Assembly (NCBI RefSeq): GCF_010692555.1
Contig: NZ_JAAHHG010000044.1
Span: 1-38,888 of the forward strand
Direction: 5' to 3'
DNA from: Okeania sp. SIO3B5
Lineage (GTDB): Bacteria > Cyanobacteriota > Cyanobacteriia > Cyanobacteriales > Microcoleaceae
DNA length: 38,888 bases
In this document: positions 26,732-35,137 of the stretch, piece by piece
Layout of the letters: every line of letters begins with the position of its first letter
Position numbering within the stretch: position 1 is the stretch's first letter
Made by a program: the position numbers and the translations under genes
Notes under the pieces: model-generated
The model's input: the letters and a program-made list of their open reading frames with translations, nothing else
Told to the model about the DNA's origin: nothing
Databases searched by the model: none

Positions 26732-28777
26732 TCAACCGACTAAGTTAGAAATTAACCAATAACAAGAATATATATAGTTAGGGGAAAATATTTCGATTAC
26801 TTTGGTTCCGGGATGACAAAATACTAAGTTCGTTAAACCACCACCATGAGGAGAAATTACTACCTTGGCATTAGCTAATAATGATGCTTGTGCTGTGACA
26901 GACATTGACTCTAATGTCACGCTTTGAAACCCAAATTTGGTCAAAAATTTAATAATTTCATCTTCGTTAATAATTCGGCGATTATTTGCTTGTTTACGAC
27001 TGATATATATCCTGTCTATTGTTTCAGTATTTCCTGAAGGTGGCAAAAATTCTTTTCTGAGAAAATCACAAGCCCATTTTGGCATCCAAGCAACAGAAGC
27101 AGGAAAGGAAGGAACGATTAATTTTGTGGCTTGAATATGTTGATGTTTTTGAGTATCGATGATTTTTGCCTCAGGAATATCTAGAATTTTTAAGGTTTCT
27201 TGCTGGAATGGAAGCTGATAGTTAATTAAAAATTTATCTATGTCGTTAAAATTTATTCCACTCTGATGCAATAATTTAATTATTGGCAAAATATCAAACA
27301 TCCAGTGAAAGTAGTTATTATTAAATATTCCGGATAAAACTGCTACTGTGCCTTCAATATTCTGAATCTGAGGTAAAATTTGCAAGGAAAAAATAGAATG
27401 TTTACTGGGATGATTTTCTGGGGAGTCTGGGCTGAGAATAGGAAATTTTGGCGAGACATCTCCTAATATTTTACTTTCTTGGTTTTCTGGATTTTCTGAT
27501 GTAATAATGGCGGTTTGAAAATTCGTTTCATCTATCCAAAACCTGCCCTCTGGAATAATTGCTACAAATGTTGCAGGTAATTTGATTTGATTGCCAAATC
27601 TAAAACTAAAATGTACTGAGTTATCTGGTGTAATGGGCGGTTTCAGTTGTAGGAAATTTTCAGGATAAATATTGATATAGTTACTTGTTTCTAAACCTTG
27701 AGTAACTGCCCATTCCCAAGTTGATTCATAAAATCCTGTGGGTGGTTTTACTTGAGAAATATTTTGCTGATGATTAGTTATTGGTGGTTGTTTTTGATTG
27801 AGAATACTATCAATTTTTACTCCTATTTCTGGTTTAACTTCCCTAGCTTTTTGCAGACATAAATAACCTATATCTAATATTTGGTCTTTCACTACTAATT
27901 GAAAATTTTTGCTAGCAACTAAAATTTCACCTAACTCCAAATAAATTTCAGCATCCTGGTGATTTCGTAAGGCTGTGAATAAGTTGGCATGAGAGGTAAC
28001 TTTTCCATCGAAATTTAGATACGCTTGAATAAAATTTGGTTGTGTTTCAACAGCCATTTTTAATCGAGCGATCGCTTCTTCCAGCTTCCCCTGTTTTAAC
28101 AGAATAATTCCCCAATTTCCCCAAGCAGGCGTATAATTTTGTTGAATTTTTAGAGATGACTGACAACAAGCTTTTGCTTCCTCCAAATAATTCATTGCAG
28201 AAAAACACAACCCCAAGTTTTCATAAATTTCGAGACTTTTGGGCTGAATTTCCAGCATCTTTAAATAATAAGAGATAGCTTGATGAAATTCTCTGAGTCT
28301 CTGAAATAAACTTGCCAAACTTTGATAAGCAGCTAAAAAATCTGGCTGGAGTTCAACTGCTTTTTGCCAACATTCTATTGCCTCCTCTTCTCTGCCTTGA
28401 TAACCAATAGCATTGCCCAAATTATAATAAGTTTCTGCTTCAGTATTATTGACTTCAAGAACTTGCCAATAAATTTTTTCTGCCAGTTGTAACTTTCCCG
28501 AATTAAGGTATTGAATTGCTGTAGTTTCTAATATTTCAATTAACTCCGTGATCCAGACATCAAATTCATCTGGAGTTGCCTCTGTCATTGCCGACAACCA
28601 AACAGCTTGAGCAGCAACTTCTTCTCCTTGCAAAAGTAAAGCTAATCCCAAGTACCAATAATTTGACTTAATATTTGGATTAATCTGAATGCAAGTTTCA
28701 TATAAATTTATTGCCTGACGATAGTCACCTTTTGCTAAATATTCAAATGCTTGTTTTTGGGAATTGTTAATATTCAT
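26732..28777 (-). CDS. TPR protein with C-terminal GT61-family glycosyltransferase domain, premature stop
   Basis: 681 residues from ATG 28775-28777. Residues about 5-330 are tetratricopeptide repeats (for example AFEYLAKGDYRQAINLYETC, YYNLGNAIGYQGREEEAIEC); about 430-665 match GT61/DUF563 (NNNYFHWMFDILPIIKLL, YISRKQANNRRIINEDEIIK, VISPHGGGLTNLVFCHPGTK), a family transferring xylose or GlcNAc-type sugars, here probably to exopolysaccharide or protein. The frame stops at TGA 26732-26734 after WLISNLVG, but the same frame continues as EYYYLLGENPLGFSFHELL and so on to TAG at 26567, so the gene has a nonsense mutation about 55 codons early. An upstream in-frame extension to 28960 is translated CCCTATT STRR and is rejected as the start. 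No SD; STRR ends 5 bp before the ATG. Confidence 0.85.
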   Translation of the reverse strand: MNINNSQKQAFEYLAKGDYRQAINLYETCIQINPNIKSNYWYLGLALLLQGEEVAAQAVWLSAMTEATPDEFDVWITELIEILETTAIQYLNSGKLQLAEKIYWQVLEVNNTEAETYYNLGNAIGYQGREEEAIECWQKAVELQPDFLAAYQSLASLFQRLREFHQAISYYLKMLEIQPKSLEIYENLGLCFSAMNYLEEAKACCQSSLKIQQNYTPAWGNWGIILLKQGKLEEAIARLKMAVETQPNFIQAYLNFDGKVTSHANLFTALRNHQDAEIYLELGEILVASKNFQLVVKDQILDIGYLCLQKAREVKPEIGVKIDSILNQKQPPITNHQQNISQVKPPTGFYESTWEWAVTQGLETSNYINIYPENFLQLKPPITPDNSVHFSFRFGNQIKLPATFVAIIPEGRFWIDETNFQTAIITSENPENQESKILGDVSPKFPILSPDSPENHPSKHSIFSLQILPQIQNIEGTVAVLSGIFNNNYFHWMFDILPIIKLLHQSGINFNDIDKFLINYQLPFQQETLKILDIPEAKIIDTQKHQHIQATKLIVPSFPASVAWMPKWACDFLRKEFLPPSGNTETIDRIYISRKQANNRRIINEDEIIKFLTKFGFQSVTLESMSVTAQASLLANAKVVISPHGGGLTNLVFCHPGTKVIEIFSPNYIYSCYWLISNLVG

Positions 28778-28779
28778 AG

Positions 28780-28913
28780 CTAGGGAATAGGGAATAGGGA
28801 ATAGGGAACAGGGAATAGGCAACAGGGAATAGGGAACAGGCAACAGGCAACAGGCAACAGGGAATAGAAGACAGGGAACAGGCAACAGGGAACAGGCAAC
28901 AGGGGATAGAAGA
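28780..28913. repeat. STRR array GGGAATA / GGGAACA / GGCAACA
   Basis: About 19 heptamers of a mixed type, starting 5 bp upstream of the GT61 gene's ATG. On the minus strand it reads as a hydrophobic Cys/Leu/Pro peptide in frame with the gene. Confidence 0.9.
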
Positions 28914-29232
28914 CAAATAAAGATAGATCTAGGTGTACCGATACTATTAGACATCTCCAATAATAAAAAATAAAATCAATTATCCCAAAGAAATTATCAA
29001 TTCTTCCCCTCCACCGGAGGCAGGGCTGTTTAAAAGTATTGTAGATTAAAGATGAGCGGGAGAACGGGAGATGAGGGCATTGTGGAACAGTGAAATTTGC
29101 CAAAATTTGCCGATTTTGAGCGCCAATAAGCATCCCTTTTGCTCTGACTAAAATGGTGAAAAGTCAACCTTTAATCATAAATTAAAAGCCCTCATCCCCG
29201 TGTCTCCGTGTCCCCGTGTCCCCGTGTCTCCT
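28914..29232. other. spacer before the TauE fragment
   Basis: A GACATCTCCAATAATAAAAA repeat end (28953-28986) shared with 25855, 26455 and 30704, then non-repeated DNA, then CCGTGTC heptamers (29196-29232) that touch the ATG of the next gene. No gene seen. Confidence 0.5.
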
Positions 29233-30072
29233 ATGGGAGGAGGCGCAGTTGCTTTTCCAGCTTTAACAAAGTGGCTTCATGTCTCTCCCCCCGATGCCAA
29301 ACTCTTTTCTTTAGCTATTCAAAGTATTGGCATGAGTGCCGCCTCTTTTACGATTGTGGCTATGAAAACTCTAGTAGAATGGAAGTTAATTCGTTGGGTG
29401 AGTTTAGGAGGAATTCCTGGTATTTTTATGGGAACAGCTTTTCTAGCTCCTCTACTTCCTCCCGAAGTCATAAGAATTTCATTTACAATGATGGTGAGCA
29501 GTTTTGCTATCATTTTAATTCACTTAAATTTAACTAATAATGAACGTAAATTTACGATTGAACACTGGGGTAAACGAGAAAAAATTTTATCTCTAATCGT
29601 CGGATTAATGGGTGGTATGATTAGCGGTTTAGTCGGAAGTGGAATGGATGTTTTTGCCTACTCTGTAATGGTGTTACTGTTTGGCTTGTGTGAGAAAGTT
29701 AGCACTCCAACTTCAGTGATTTTGATGGCAATTAATGCCGTTACAGGCTTTTTAATTCATAACTTTATCCTGGGAGATTTTGTTACTCCTGTCAGTAATT
29801 ATTGGTTAGCGGCAGTTCCGGTTGTGGTAGTGGGTGCGCCAACCGGAGCAATTCTTTGTAGTCTGATGGAACGCCAAATGGTGGTTTGGATTTTGATTAG
29901 TTTAATTGGAATTGAATTGCTGAGTTCTTTACTGTTGATTCCGCTCACGACATCCGTAGTTTCGGCTGGATTGTTTGCCCTGATTTTATTTACTTCATTT
30001 TATTATCTGATGTATCGCACAAAACTGAGACACTCTTCTGAAGGGATGACAAGCGCTTCAAAACTATTGTGA
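29233..30072 (+). CDS. TauE/SafE-type permease (COG0730), N-terminally truncated
   Basis: 279 residues from ATG 29233 with about seven membrane segments. Family features are the first-helix end MGGGAVAFPALTKWLHV, SLAIQSIGMSAASFTI, GGIPGIFMGTAF, and the second-half repeat LMGGMISGLVGSGMDVFAYS. These permeases export sulfite or organosulfonates, or move other anions. Normal members have another 20-30 residues making the first half-helix before G(I)GGG; here CCGTGTC heptamers replace that part, and a GTG 33 bp upstream only adds STRR-coded residues. The stop TGA is the outer edge of the family A MITE starting at 30072. So both gene ends are repeat-made and the gene may be inactive. Confidence 0.75.
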   Translation: MGGGAVAFPALTKWLHVSPPDAKLFSLAIQSIGMSAASFTIVAMKTLVEWKLIRWVSLGGIPGIFMGTAFLAPLLPPEVIRISFTMMVSSFAIILIHLNLTNNERKFTIEHWGKREKILSLIVGLMGGMISGLVGSGMDVFAYSVMVLLFGLCEKVSTPTSVILMAINAVTGFLIHNFILGDFVTPVSNYWLAAVPVVVVGAPTGAILCSLMERQMVVWILISLIGIELLSSLLLIPLTTSVVSAGLFALILFTSFYYLMYRTKLRHSSEGMTSASKLL

Positions 30073-30230
30073 TATCATGTCCGGTAGCATCGGTATTGTA
30101 AGCGCGAAAGTAAGGAAGAAGGAATAAGGAAGAAGGAAGAGGGAAGAAGGCTTAAAAGCTTGAAAAAACTTAAACTTCCTGTAGATATTCACCCTTGGTT
30201 TTACACAAACAATACTAGCGGACATGATAT
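30072..30230. mobile_element. MITE family A, copy 2
   Basis: ATATCATGTCCGGTAGCATC at the left and GCGGACATGATAT at the right. The interior has GGAAGAAGG STRR and differs from copies 1 and 3. It supplies the region right after the TauE stop codon. Confidence 0.8.
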
Positions 30231-30293
30231 GAGATAAAGAATTAAATGATATTCACTCTGTTAAAATTTGACGTTTTTTGTGCAACTGGGATA

Positions 30294-30547
30294 ATTAGGG
30301 TTTGCGCTCAAAAGTCTTTTTGCTGAGGTAGGGAATAGGGAATAGGGAATAGTTAAGAGTCAGGAGTTAGGGGAGTTATAGAGAAGTTGGTCGTTTATAG
30401 TAGCAAGAGTGATTTTTCTGCCCCCCTCACCCCAAAATCCGCTCCTTTTTGAGCTTTTTGAACTAAAACAGGCGCACCCCCTCAATACTCAAAAAAGCTA
30501 AAAGCTTTATCTGTCAATGCTTTGATATTTAATCAGCAAGCCCTAAT
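30294..30547 (-). mobile_element. MITE family E, copy inverted
   Basis: ATTAGGGTTTGCGCTCAAAA then GTCTTTTT on the left and AATCAGCAAGCCCTAAT on the right, the reverse of copies 1, 2 and 5. It shares its last bases with the next copy. Confidence 0.8.
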
Positions 30548-30672
30548 TAGGGTTTGCGCTCAAAAGTCTTTTTTAAGGAGTAGGGGACCCACCCCTCGCC
30601 CCTCCCCCTCCGGTGGAGGGGAAAAGGGGAGTAGAGGAGAAAGACGTTTAGGTTTAATCAGCAAGCCCTAAT
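30546..30672 (-). mobile_element. MITE family E, copy abutting the previous one
   Basis: ATTAGGGTTTGCGCTCAAAA to AATCAGCAAGCCCTAATT, 127 bp with an internal CCCCTCC/GGAGGGG hairpin. It starts inside the AATT at the end of the 30294-30547 copy. Confidence 0.8.
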
Positions 30673-30703
30673 TAGCAATTAAAAAAAATTATCCTCTCCT
30701 CAT

Positions 30704-30821
30704 TAGACATATCCAAAAATAAAAAATAAAATCAATTCTTATCCATACATCATCAATTATTCCTCCCTGTTCCCTGTTCCCTGTTCCCTGTTCCCTGTTC
30801 CCTCTTTTCTGGAGATGTCTA
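30704..30821. mobile_element. MITE-like element TAGACAT ... ATGTCTA
   Basis: TAGACATATCCAAAAATAAA on the left and CTGGAGATGTCTA on the right as imperfect inverted ends, with five TTCCCTG heptamers inside. The left end recurs at 25855, 26455 and 28953. Confidence 0.6.
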
Positions 30822-30825
30822 TTAA

Positions 30826-31632
30826 TTATTGTGCAAATAAATTATTAGCTTGTTCTTGAACTTTATCTTCAAATTCAGGTTGAGTAATGACACCATTTTG
30901 TAAATCTTCAAAAAGAGTTAATAAAATTTGGTCTTGCTCCTGTAATTTGAGTTGAAATTTAGCCTCAAGATCGGCTTCAGTAATTGCACCTTCTTTCAAG
31001 TCTTGACTAATATCTCTCAGAAAAGACCTTTGTTTTTTCTTCAGGGAACGAAACACCCAAGGTGGAATAAATTCTGACTGAGATTCTTGCCATATTCCAC
31101 GTTTATTTATCTGAGCATCCGCTTCTGCTAATAACAACATTATTGCAGTATCTCTTGGACATTCACTAATATAATCATAATAAATTCTAGCCAAGCCTTC
31201 TTGCACTAAAATATGCTGTACAAAAGTACCATCTAATAAATAAACTTCACCAAAACAACGTGGCGATCGCCCTGGTCGTTTTTCTTCTCCAGTAACTTTA
31301 ACTTTGACTTTATTTCCACTTTTTTCAACTAATTCTCGGAGTCGCTCTTTACCTTTTTCTCCCCACTGAAATTGACTACGATATATTGGATTTTCATTTT
31401 TACTATTCATTTTTTCCACCTGTGAATCTCCCCATCCTTTAGGAGTTTCTGGAGCATCAATATAAAGAAAACGCACAGTCATGTCCTGGTTCTCTTCATC
31501 AGAAATAACATCAAAAGTATCGGCATCTGATACTTTTGTGACAGTGTAGGTTTTTAGGGTCTCAAAATATGACGGACTAGGTAGTTTGACTTCACCCAGG
31601 TGAGTTAAGATATTGTTGATTATTTCTTTCAT
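30826..31632 (-). CDS. staphylococcal-nuclease-like (thermonuclease) protein
   Basis: 268 residues from ATG 31630-31632. SNase fold at about 27-180: TVTKVSDADTFDV, VRFLYIDAPET with R54, D59 and E62, SPRCFGEVYL with the second Arg R125, VQEGLARIYYDY and AQINKRGIW. These match the Asp/Arg/Glu/Arg active-site pattern of Ca-dependent SNases that cut DNA and RNA. A long acidic helical C-terminus (about 195-268) with two similar halves (LEAKFQLKLQEQDQIL and FEDKVQEQANNLF) is an EAL-free, SHOCT-like tail. No signal peptide is visible, unlike most secreted thermonucleases, so it may act in the cytoplasm. The gene stands alone between repeat clusters. Confidence 0.88.
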   Translation of the reverse strand: MKEIINNILTHLGEVKLPSPSYFETLKTYTVTKVSDADTFDVISDEENQDMTVRFLYIDAPETPKGWGDSQVEKMNSKNENPIYRSQFQWGEKGKERLRELVEKSGNKVKVKVTGEEKRPGRSPRCFGEVYLLDGTFVQHILVQEGLARIYYDYISECPRDTAIMLLLAEADAQINKRGIWQESQSEFIPPWVFRSLKKKQRSFLRDISQDLKEGAITEADLEAKFQLKLQEQDQILLTLFEDLQNGVITQPEFEDKVQEQANNLFAQ

Positions 31633-31987
31633 CAATAATTAAAAATTGCTAGCTGTCTATTAATAATACCATTTCTCAAAAACTTTTCTACATTTTGTTG
31701 AGCAGGGGAGTGGGTAGGGACGTTGCATGCAACGTCCGTACAGGGAGAAGTAAAAAGTAAGAATAATTAACATTAACTGGGCTATTTTTAGCAAAAAAGT
31801 GATTTCACCTGTTTTGATTAATTAATAACTGAAGTCTTACCTAAGTATAGCGTTACTTTTAGGAATTGGTATAATACTAGAAAAAATAGAGAAGTTATGT
31901 AATTGGCATTGAATCGATATTTCGGATATAGAAATGTATGGCAAACAAGGGTCTAAATAATTAATAATTAATAATTAATAATTAATA

Positions 31988-32425
31988 ATTAGGGTTTGCT
32001 GATTAAATCTCAAATAATTACCAGATAAAGGTTTTATATCAAATCCGCTTAATTCGGTATAAAAAAATTTTCATCTTCACCTAAAGAGCAAATCTTTCTA
32101 AATTCTCTTTTCTCCTGATATCAAATCCGTTTAATTCGGTATAAAAAAATATTCCATCTTCACCCAGAGCGGAAAGAATTCTGACTTCTCTTCCCTTCTA
32201 AATTCTGAATTCTGGATTGCAGAATTGCTGAATTCTGATTCACTATCTTATTACACCGATGCTACCGGATTTGATATTAGCATTTTTAGGTATTGAAAAA
32301 GTACATGGTTTTCAGCTCTTCATGGTCAAAAAGTTAGCATTTTTAGCGCATAGTTGGGCCAAAAAATTCTCCCCTACTCCCCCGCTCCCCTACTCCTTAA
32401 AAAGACTTTTTCAGCAAGCCCTAAT
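31988..32425 (+). mobile_element. MITE family E copy containing a nested family A-like element
   Basis: Outer ends ATTAGGGTTTGCTGATTAAA and AAAGACTTTTTCAGCAAG then CCCTAAT. Inside at 32036-32277 is an element with ATATCAAATCCG and CGGATTTGATAT ends; family E sequence resumes directly after (AGCATTTTTAGG). Confidence 0.75.
32036..32277. mobile_element. MITE family A variant (ATATCAAATCCG ends), nested
   Basis: Ends ATATCAAATCCG and CCGGATTTGATAT, preceded by GATGCTA like family A. The left part is itself duplicated (32036 and 32120, both with TTAATTCGGTATAAAAAAA). A sister copy is at 34079-34236. Confidence 0.75.
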
Positions 32426-32600
32426 TAGGGTTTGCTGATTAAATCTAAAAGTATTGACTGATATTGGTAAGTGCCTTTTTCAGTTCTGAAAAAGTACCTA
32501 GTTTTTGGCTATTGTTATCTCAAAATGGTAAAGTTTTGACCCTGACAATGCTGAAAATTTGACCGTAGATGCACCCAGGTTTTTGGCTCTTTTGAGTCAA
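32424..32600 (+). mobile_element. MITE family E, left part only, abutting previous copy
   Basis: ATTAGGGTTTGCTGATTAAA then AGTATTGACTGATATTGG. It begins in the AATT shared with the copy ending at 32425. No right end is found. Confidence 0.6.
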
Positions 32601-32680
32601 TCCTCTTCTTTTCAAGGAGAGGTAATAATTAATAATTAATAATTAATAATTAATAATTAATAATTAATTGTTGAAGATTC

Positions 32681-34057
32681 CTAATATAATTTTACCACAG
32701 GTAAACCTGTTTTGGGAATACTGGTCAGAAAACCCTGTCTTACAGAGTCTAATTTATAAGAGCAAATTAAACTCAATATACTCAGTAAAACTGGTAACAA
32801 AATAATTTTTACTGACAGATTAATTGCGATTAAAAATAAAGCTAAAATTGCTAAAACTGCTGTAAGATTTTGACAAAAATCTTTGATTTTGTCTATCAAA
32901 ATTAGAGATTGCCGACAACTAGGGCAATACTTCGTATGTCTGTGCCAGCGGTCGTATAATTGTTCATCATTTAATTCTAGAAAAGGTGTTTCTGTCATTC
33001 CTTGCCATTCAGGTTTTCCCCCCGCAAATTCATCTAACCATTTGCGAAAAGTAACTATACCAACATCAGCTAATGAAGGCATGAAATATGATTTTTGCCA
33101 AGTTTTATTCTCTGTTGATTCGTTAATAGTTTGGGAGTGCATTATTGATAAATCTTGGTTACTTAACTTATAGCTAGATGAATGTTTTAATCCTGTTTGT
33201 AAATACTTTGGTAGGAGTTCAAACCACAAGTTACGTTTTTGGGGAGCAGCATCAAAAATAAACCTAGCAATCTGTTTACAATAACCTGGTTTTGTTGGTA
33301 CAAAATATAATAGAAATAAAGCAGATTTACCATTAGAAAATTCATATATTGTTGTATTATAACAGGGCGGAATGAATTTACGCGTAGCATCCATATCTTT
33401 GTTAAAAACATTATAACCAGAATGTTTTAAGGTAAAACCATCTTCAGCAGAAATTTCTCCGAATACTCTAAAACGTTGGATAGGAATAGCTCTTTCTGGA
33501 GAAAAACCTGCAATTCCTTCATGCAAAAATTGGGCGTGAGAAGGGTCAAAACTACTTTCAACAGAGACAGTATAACTAACAGGAACTTCTGACATAAACC
33601 AATCTATTGAAGAGCTATCAACTTTATCTTCTGGCATCACAGCAGGCTGTTTTAAAGTAGAATCTTCAACAGCAGTAGAACTATTATCTGGCCATACCCA
33701 AAGTAATCCCTGTAACACTTGAGTAGGATATATAGTTACTTGCGATCGCTCACTATTACAAGCTGTTTCTAGAGCTTTTTCTTCACTCAGCATTGGAATA
33801 TTTGTACATTTACCTGCTCCATCAAAACACCAACCATGATGCCGACACATTAGGTCTCCATTCTTATCAATACTTCCTAAAGATAACTGCGCTAATTTAT
33901 GGGGGCAAGTATCATCCATTGCTATCCATTTTTCCTGTTTATCCTGCCAAATTACTAACCTTTTAGCAAGTAAAGTTATTGGAGTTGGATGAGAGGAGTC
34001 TAGATAATCTATGGGAGTTACTGGGTACCATTGTTTAGTCCAAGAAAATTTAGTCAT
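32681..34057 (-). CDS. Rieske non-heme iron oxygenase, PAO/Tic55-like
   Basis: 458 residues from ATG 34057. Rieske [2Fe-2S] ligands are C51-x-H53 and C71-x2-H74, 17 residues apart. The mononuclear iron site is D171-PS-H174-AQFL-H179. Near the end are YCPSC, a CxxC redox pair, and two membrane segments (about 395-435). The order Rieske, catalytic PAO domain, CxxC, membrane anchor is that of plant pheophorbide a oxygenase, Tic55 and cyanobacterial relatives acting on tetrapyrroles or aromatic compounds at thylakoid or envelope membranes; the substrate here is unknown. It needs ferredoxin-type electron supply. Upstream (34079-34236) is a MITE; there is no SD. It is the nearest metabolic neighbour of the GUN4-like gene in theme, but 15 kb away. 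Confidence 0.9.
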   Translation of the reverse strand: MTKFSWTKQWYPVTPIDYLDSSHPTPITLLAKRLVIWQDKQEKWIAMDDTCPHKLAQLSLGSIDKNGDLMCRHHGWCFDGAGKCTNIPMLSEEKALETACNSERSQVTIYPTQVLQGLLWVWPDNSSTAVEDSTLKQPAVMPEDKVDSSSIDWFMSEVPVSYTVSVESSFDPSHAQFLHEGIAGFSPERAIPIQRFRVFGEISAEDGFTLKHSGYNVFNKDMDATRKFIPPCYNTTIYEFSNGKSALFLLYFVPTKPGYCKQIARFIFDAAPQKRNLWFELLPKYLQTGLKHSSSYKLSNQDLSIMHSQTINESTENKTWQKSYFMPSLADVGIVTFRKWLDEFAGGKPEWQGMTETPFLELNDEQLYDRWHRHTKYCPSCRQSLILIDKIKDFCQNLTAVLAILALFLIAINLSVKIILLPVLLSILSLICSYKLDSVRQGFLTSIPKTGLPVVKLY

Positions 34058-34620
34058 AATAAAATTAATTAATGTATTATATCAAATCCGGTTAAACAGT
34101 TATAGAATGGTTAAGTCTTTAGAATTCTGAATTCTGAATTCTGAATTCTGAATTCAGGAGAAGAAAGATAAGACAAGATGAGCGTAGTTATGGCAATTGG
34201 ATAATTTTTTTATGTCCAATTAAGCGGATTTGATATCATATCAGTTTGATAAATCTTTGCTACAAATATTTAGGTTACTGCTTAGGAGTCAACCCACCCC
34301 TCGCCCCTCCCCCTCCCAACCCACCCCTAACCCCTCCCCTCCTGGGAGGGGAAGACAGGAGTCAGGTAGGGGAGCCGTCGGATTGGCGACGTACAGAATG
34401 AATAGGATACTATTTATTATGTAGTAATTTATCTTTTTCATCCAATAGATATTTCCTACTAATTATTTTAATACTGCTTATTATTTGTAACATTCTTTTT
34501 TCACGCTTGGTATTAACTAGCTATTAGCTTTTGGATAATTGATAATTGATAATTAATCCATTTTCAAATAATTATCCATTGTTCATTATCCATTATCAAT
34601 ATAATGATGTAATCAGATTT
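34058..34620. other. spacer with MITE and low-complexity repeats
   Basis: MITE 34079-34236, a C-rich block with CCCACCCCTCGCCCCTCC and CCCCTCCTGGGAGGGG (34270-34360), and TAATTGA/ATTATCC repeats (34535-34605). No gene. Confidence 0.6.
34079..34236. mobile_element. MITE family A variant (ATATCAAATCCG ends)
   Basis: ATATCAAATCCGGTTAAACA and TTAAGCGGATTTGATAT as inverted ends, with four GAATTCT heptamers inside (about 34121-34154). It is 22 bp upstream of the Rieske gene start and may carry or cut its promoter. Confidence 0.75.
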
Positions 34621-34630
34621 TACCACTTAA

Positions 34631-35137
34631 TGAAAGTCAAAATATTACTTTTAAATTTTAAATTTTGACTTTTAAATTTTGACTTGATAAAATGACAGTA
34701 AAAATATTACTTTTGAATTTTGACTTTTGAATTTTGACTTTTGAATTTTGACTTGATAAAATGACAGTAAAAATATTATTTTTAAATTTTGACTTTTGAA
34801 TTTTGACTTGATAATTTGGCAGTAAAAATATTATTTTTGAATTTTGACTTGATAAAATGACAGTAAAAATATTACTTTTGAATTTTAACTTGATAAAATG
34901 ACAGTAAAAATATTACTTTTGACTTTTGACTTTTGAATTTTGACTTGATAAAATGACAGTAAAAATATTATTTTTGAATTTTAACTTGATAAAATGACAG
35001 TAAAAATATTATTTTTGACTTTTGACTTTTGAACTTTTACTTGATAATTTGACTTTTGACTTTTGAATTTTAACTTGATAAAATGACAGTAAAAATATTA
35101 CTTTTGACTTTTGACTTTTGAATTTTGACTTGATAAA
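34631..35137 (+). repeat. array of about ten promoter-like repeat units before the RND gene
   Basis: Seven copies of TTGATAAAATGACAGTAAAA (about 34684, 34753, 34848, 34889, 34943, 34986, 35078), two variants with GATAATTT (34810, 35042) and a final unit running into the gene ATG, all spaced by TTTTGAC/TTTTGAA heptamers. Where a TTTTGACT heptamer stands in the right place, TTGACT and TAAAAT are 17 bp apart, as at 34665/34688 and 34734/34757. Confidence 0.85.
34665..34693 (+). promoter_or_regulatory. sigma-70-like promoter in repeat unit 1 (one of several)
   Basis: TTGACT at 34665-34670 and TAAAAT at 34688-34693 with a 17-bp spacer. The same pair recurs at 34734-34762 and in further units of the array. 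In the last unit the -10 box overlaps the ATG at 35138, so only upstream units could give a transcript with a leader. Confidence 0.45.

Larger units (their letters stand above)
31633..32680. other. 1-kb gene-free spacer of MITEs and STRR
   Basis: Palindrome GGGACGTTGCATGCAACGTC at 31714-31733, TTAATAA heptamers at 31958-31990, MITE E 31988-32425 with a nested family A element, a second family E left end from 32424, and TAATTAA repeats at 32620-32668 just beyond the Rieske gene's 3' end. Confidence 0.65.

Noticed and set aside
28778-28960. N-terminal extension of the GT61 protein as its true start
   Set aside because: It is translated STRR from a TTG/ATG with no usable ribosome site; TPR homology starts right at ATG 28777. 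Kept only as a finding about possible switching.
29208-29537. Alternative plus-strand frame overlapping the TauE gene
   Set aside because: Shifted shadow frame of the real membrane protein, with Ser-rich composition from the same DNA.
34631-35137. CRISPR-like look of a regularly repeated array
   Set aside because: The units are not separated by unique spacers; the intervals are STRR heptamers of varying number, and no cas genes are present.
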